From assembly GCF_022647665.1 (NCBI RefSeq), contig NZ_CP071872.1, forward strand, positions 6,200,001 to 6,264,000: a DNA stretch of 64,000 nt. The letters run 5' to 3'. Of the stretch, positions 63,819-64,000 are shown piece by piece; within the stretch, counting starts at the first letter, position 1, and every line of letters starts with the position of its first letter. The notes below the pieces were generated by a model. It saw only the letters and a program-made list of their open reading frames with translations. It did no database searches and was not told the DNA's origin. This stretch comes from Streptomyces formicae. Lineage in GTDB: Bacteria > Actinomycetota > Actinomycetes > Streptomycetales > Streptomycetaceae. Position numbers and translations under genes: made by a program.

Positions 63819-64000
63819 ATGGTCCACTCCGTGCGCACTTCACGCCTGGCAGGTGCACTCGTCTCCGTGCTCGCACTCGCCCTGACGGTCACCGGCTGCG
63901 GCGGAGGCGGCTCCTCGGACGCGCCGAAGCAGAAGCAGGAGCAGAAGCAGAAGCGCAGTGCGTCGGCCGCCCCCAACCGGCTCGAACCGCTGGGCTCCGT
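63819..64000 (+). CDS. Lipoprotein, probable heme-binding HmuT, cut by window end
   Basis: The first 60 residues only: a lipoprotein signal LVSVLALALTVTGCGGGG (lipobox LTVTGC), then a Lys/Gln-rich linker and SAAPNRLEPLGS. Identity as HmuT, the binding protein of a heme ABC importer, is inferred from position beside htaA genes and the shared iron box, not from the visible sequence. ATG 63819 with AGGGACAGACAGG before it; GTG 63831 is possible. Confidence 0.55.
   Translation, partial: MVHSVRTSRLAGALVSVLALALTVTGCGGGGSSDAPKQKQEQKQKRSASAAPNRLEPLGS

Overview
The window is chromosomal DNA of a Streptomyces-type actinomycete. Evidence: very high GC with GC-ending codons, many GTG starts and one TTG start, leaderless promoters, and a gene set typical of the genus (malEFG/malR, glnE beside a glnA2-type gene, a SARP/AfsR-type regulator, a DrrAB-type exporter, F420-dependent reductase, HtaA heme proteins, XRE-TPR regulators). 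I saw no tRNA, rRNA, CRISPR array or integrase.

Layout. 1-3.2 kb: a frameshifted TPR-type regulator cut by the window edge, an APH-fold kinase, a small membrane protein and a TetR regulator. 3.2-11.9 kb (all minus): a giant secreted pullulanase/alpha-amylase, a secreted CBM20 alpha-amylase and a secreted glycerophosphodiesterase. 12.0-15.8 kb: an accessory block with a methyltransferase, a protein resembling the GRDP-like family with a Cys-rich tail, a conserved unknown and a 21-codon ORF, divergent from an XRE-TPR regulator and followed by a Nudix hydrolase. 15.9-24.9 kb: the maltodextrin locus, with malE-malF-malG flanked on both sides by an alpha-glucosidase plus LacI-regulator pair. 25-33.5 kb: PAP2 protein, small broken genes, orphan solute-binding protein, glnE, FMN-type split-barrel protein, VOC protein and glnA2. 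33.6-40.1 kb: DUF3105 and DUF305 secreted proteins, CBS protein, hydrolase plus membrane protein, and a multicopper oxidase behind a CsoR-like copper box. 40.3-50.1 kb: nadE, MFS, EEP-family protein, TetR/MFS pair with a perfect operator, panB and a DrrAB-type exporter. 50.1-58.9 kb: SARP-NB-ARC regulator, M50 protease, small membrane protein, F420-NADP reductase, MFS and map. 58.9-64 kb: an iron-regulated heme-acquisition island (heme oxygenase, two HtaA proteins, start of a lipoprotein), interrupted by a PhzF-like gene.

How it works together. Secreted amylase and pullulanase release maltodextrins, MalEFG imports them, the cytoplasmic alpha-glucosidases split them, and the LacI proteins presumably act at the GCAAG/CTTGC operators seen upstream of the amylase and between malE and aglA. 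The heme proteins are tied together by two iron boxes.

Most unusual signals. (a) A 431-bp, about 99 percent identical inverted repeat inside the two alpha-glucosidase genes, with codon usage unlike its surroundings, which suggests gene conversion. (b) A family of 36-bp palindromic repeats with five copies, two of them inside reading frames (aglA and the PhzF-like gene). (c) Two MITE-like elements of about 250 and 200 bp with 18-19 bp inverted ends, and related CTAGGGGGTGTCC ends that sit exactly on the stop codons of several genes. (d) The uncharacterised methyltransferase / Cys-tail operon at 12.0-13.7 kb.
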